Assembly (NCBI RefSeq): GCF_013391105.1
Contig: NZ_CP058335.1
Span: forward strand, 2,232,001 to 2,296,000
Source: Natronomonas salina
GTDB lineage: Archaea; Halobacteriota; Halobacteria; Halobacteriales; Haloarculaceae
Direction: 5' to 3'
Length of the DNA: 64,000 bases
Each line of letters opens with the position of its first letter. Positions within the stretch are counted from its first letter, which is position 1. Below, piece by piece: positions 63,724-64,000 of the stretch. The notes below the pieces were generated by a model that did no database searches, had not been told where the DNA came from, and was given only the letters and a program-made list of their open reading frames with translations. Position numbers and translations under genes: made by a program.

Positions 63724-64000
63724 ATGGACGACCTGCACGACACCGTCGCCACCTGGACCTCGCTGTCTGACCCCGCCGTCGCGGAGATGGCCGCCGGCGC
63801 CGGCTTCGACTTCGTCGTCGTCGACACCGAGCACGCGCCGCTGGGCCTCGAGACCGTCGCCGACTGCCTCCGGGCCGTGGAGGCCGGGGGCGGAGCGTCG
63901 ATGGTCCGCGTGCCCTGGAACGACCCAGTCCGCATCAAGCGCCTGCTCGACCTCGGGCCCGACGCGCTGCTCGTCCCGATGGTCGGTACGGCCGCGGAGG
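63724..64000 (+). CDS. HpcH/HpaI aldolase family protein, 3' end cut by window
   Basis: Metal-dependent aldolase of the 4-hydroxy-2-oxoheptanedioate type, cleaving or forming C-C bonds of 2-oxo acids. In the 92 visible residues TWTSLSDPAVAEMAAGAGF, FDFVVVDTEHAPLGLE and VRVPWNDPVRIKRLLDLGPD match the HpaI pattern (DxEH with the catalytic histidine region, then RVPxND). The start ATG at 63724 is clear; the end lies past base 64000. It is divergent from the APC fragment. Substrate unknown. Confidence 0.85.
   Translation, partial: MDDLHDTVATWTSLSDPAVAEMAAGAGFDFVVVDTEHAPLGLETVADCLRAVEAGGGASMVRVPWNDPVRIKRLLDLGPDALLVPMVGTAAE

Overview
The window is chromosomal DNA of a halophilic archaeon (class Halobacteria). 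Evidence: very high GC with strongly acidic proteins, a 16S-tRNA-Ala-23S-5S rRNA operon, and an archaeal information-processing set (TBP, PCNA, RFC, aIF-1A, Hjc, Hef). It also carries an MC1 chromatin protein, a SAMP2-type ubiquitin-like protein, a HalOD1 protein and many leaderless genes with a TTTAWR-like box A about 25-35 nt before the start codon.

Layout. (1) 1-7792 is an AT-richer accessory segment. It holds a tyrosine recombinase cut by the window edge, a HicB/HicA toxin-antitoxin pair, two tiny zinc-finger genes, a HalOD1 protein, a PAS histidine kinase and a 1186-residue primase/helicase. It stops exactly at the 3' end of tRNA-Cys (7793-7868, minus), as expected for an element integrated into that tRNA gene. 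(2) 7922-14921 has an acyl-CoA dehydrogenase with a palindromic operator-like site, then the minus-strand rRNA operon with five tandem promoter units. (3) 15254-21508 has MC1, an AbrB-type regulator, pyrD, a membrane protein and pheS-pheT. pheST is preceded by a 26-codon ORF ending in GFGFFFAA and by mutually exclusive RNA hairpins, which looks like amino-acid attenuation. (4) 21620-31411 has ahcY and a SAH/MTA deaminase (S-adenosyl cycle), a secreted glycoprotein-like protein, hisG, a dodecin-family protein, TBP, a tRNA G10 methyltransferase, and an RFC subunit overlapping a phosphatase. (5) 31523-43450 has a phosphohexomutase, samp2-GNAT, rfcA, alaS, a DUF445/DUF4393 operon and a PHP esterase. 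(6) 43497-50696 has an SDR reductase, a LOG-like protein, PCNA, the E1alpha-E1beta-E2 2-oxoacid dehydrogenase operon and lipA, which makes the lipoyl cofactor of E2. (7) 50789-64000 has a MATE transporter, hjc, an opsin homologue lacking the retinal lysine, a SWIM protein and a CBS-glyS pair. It continues with a CPA2 antiporter and its RCK-C partner, aIF-1A, hef, small proteins, a probable APC-permease remnant and the start of an HpcH/HpaI aldolase.

The most novel signals are the Phe-codon leader and competing hairpins before pheST; a family of hairpins with changing stems but a constant GA-N-CGAAG-N'-GA core, including two inverted composite copies 10 kb apart and copies inside hef and the phosphohexomutase gene; and the lysine-less opsin. 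Coordinates and motifs were read by eye. DUF names are from memory and no database search was run.
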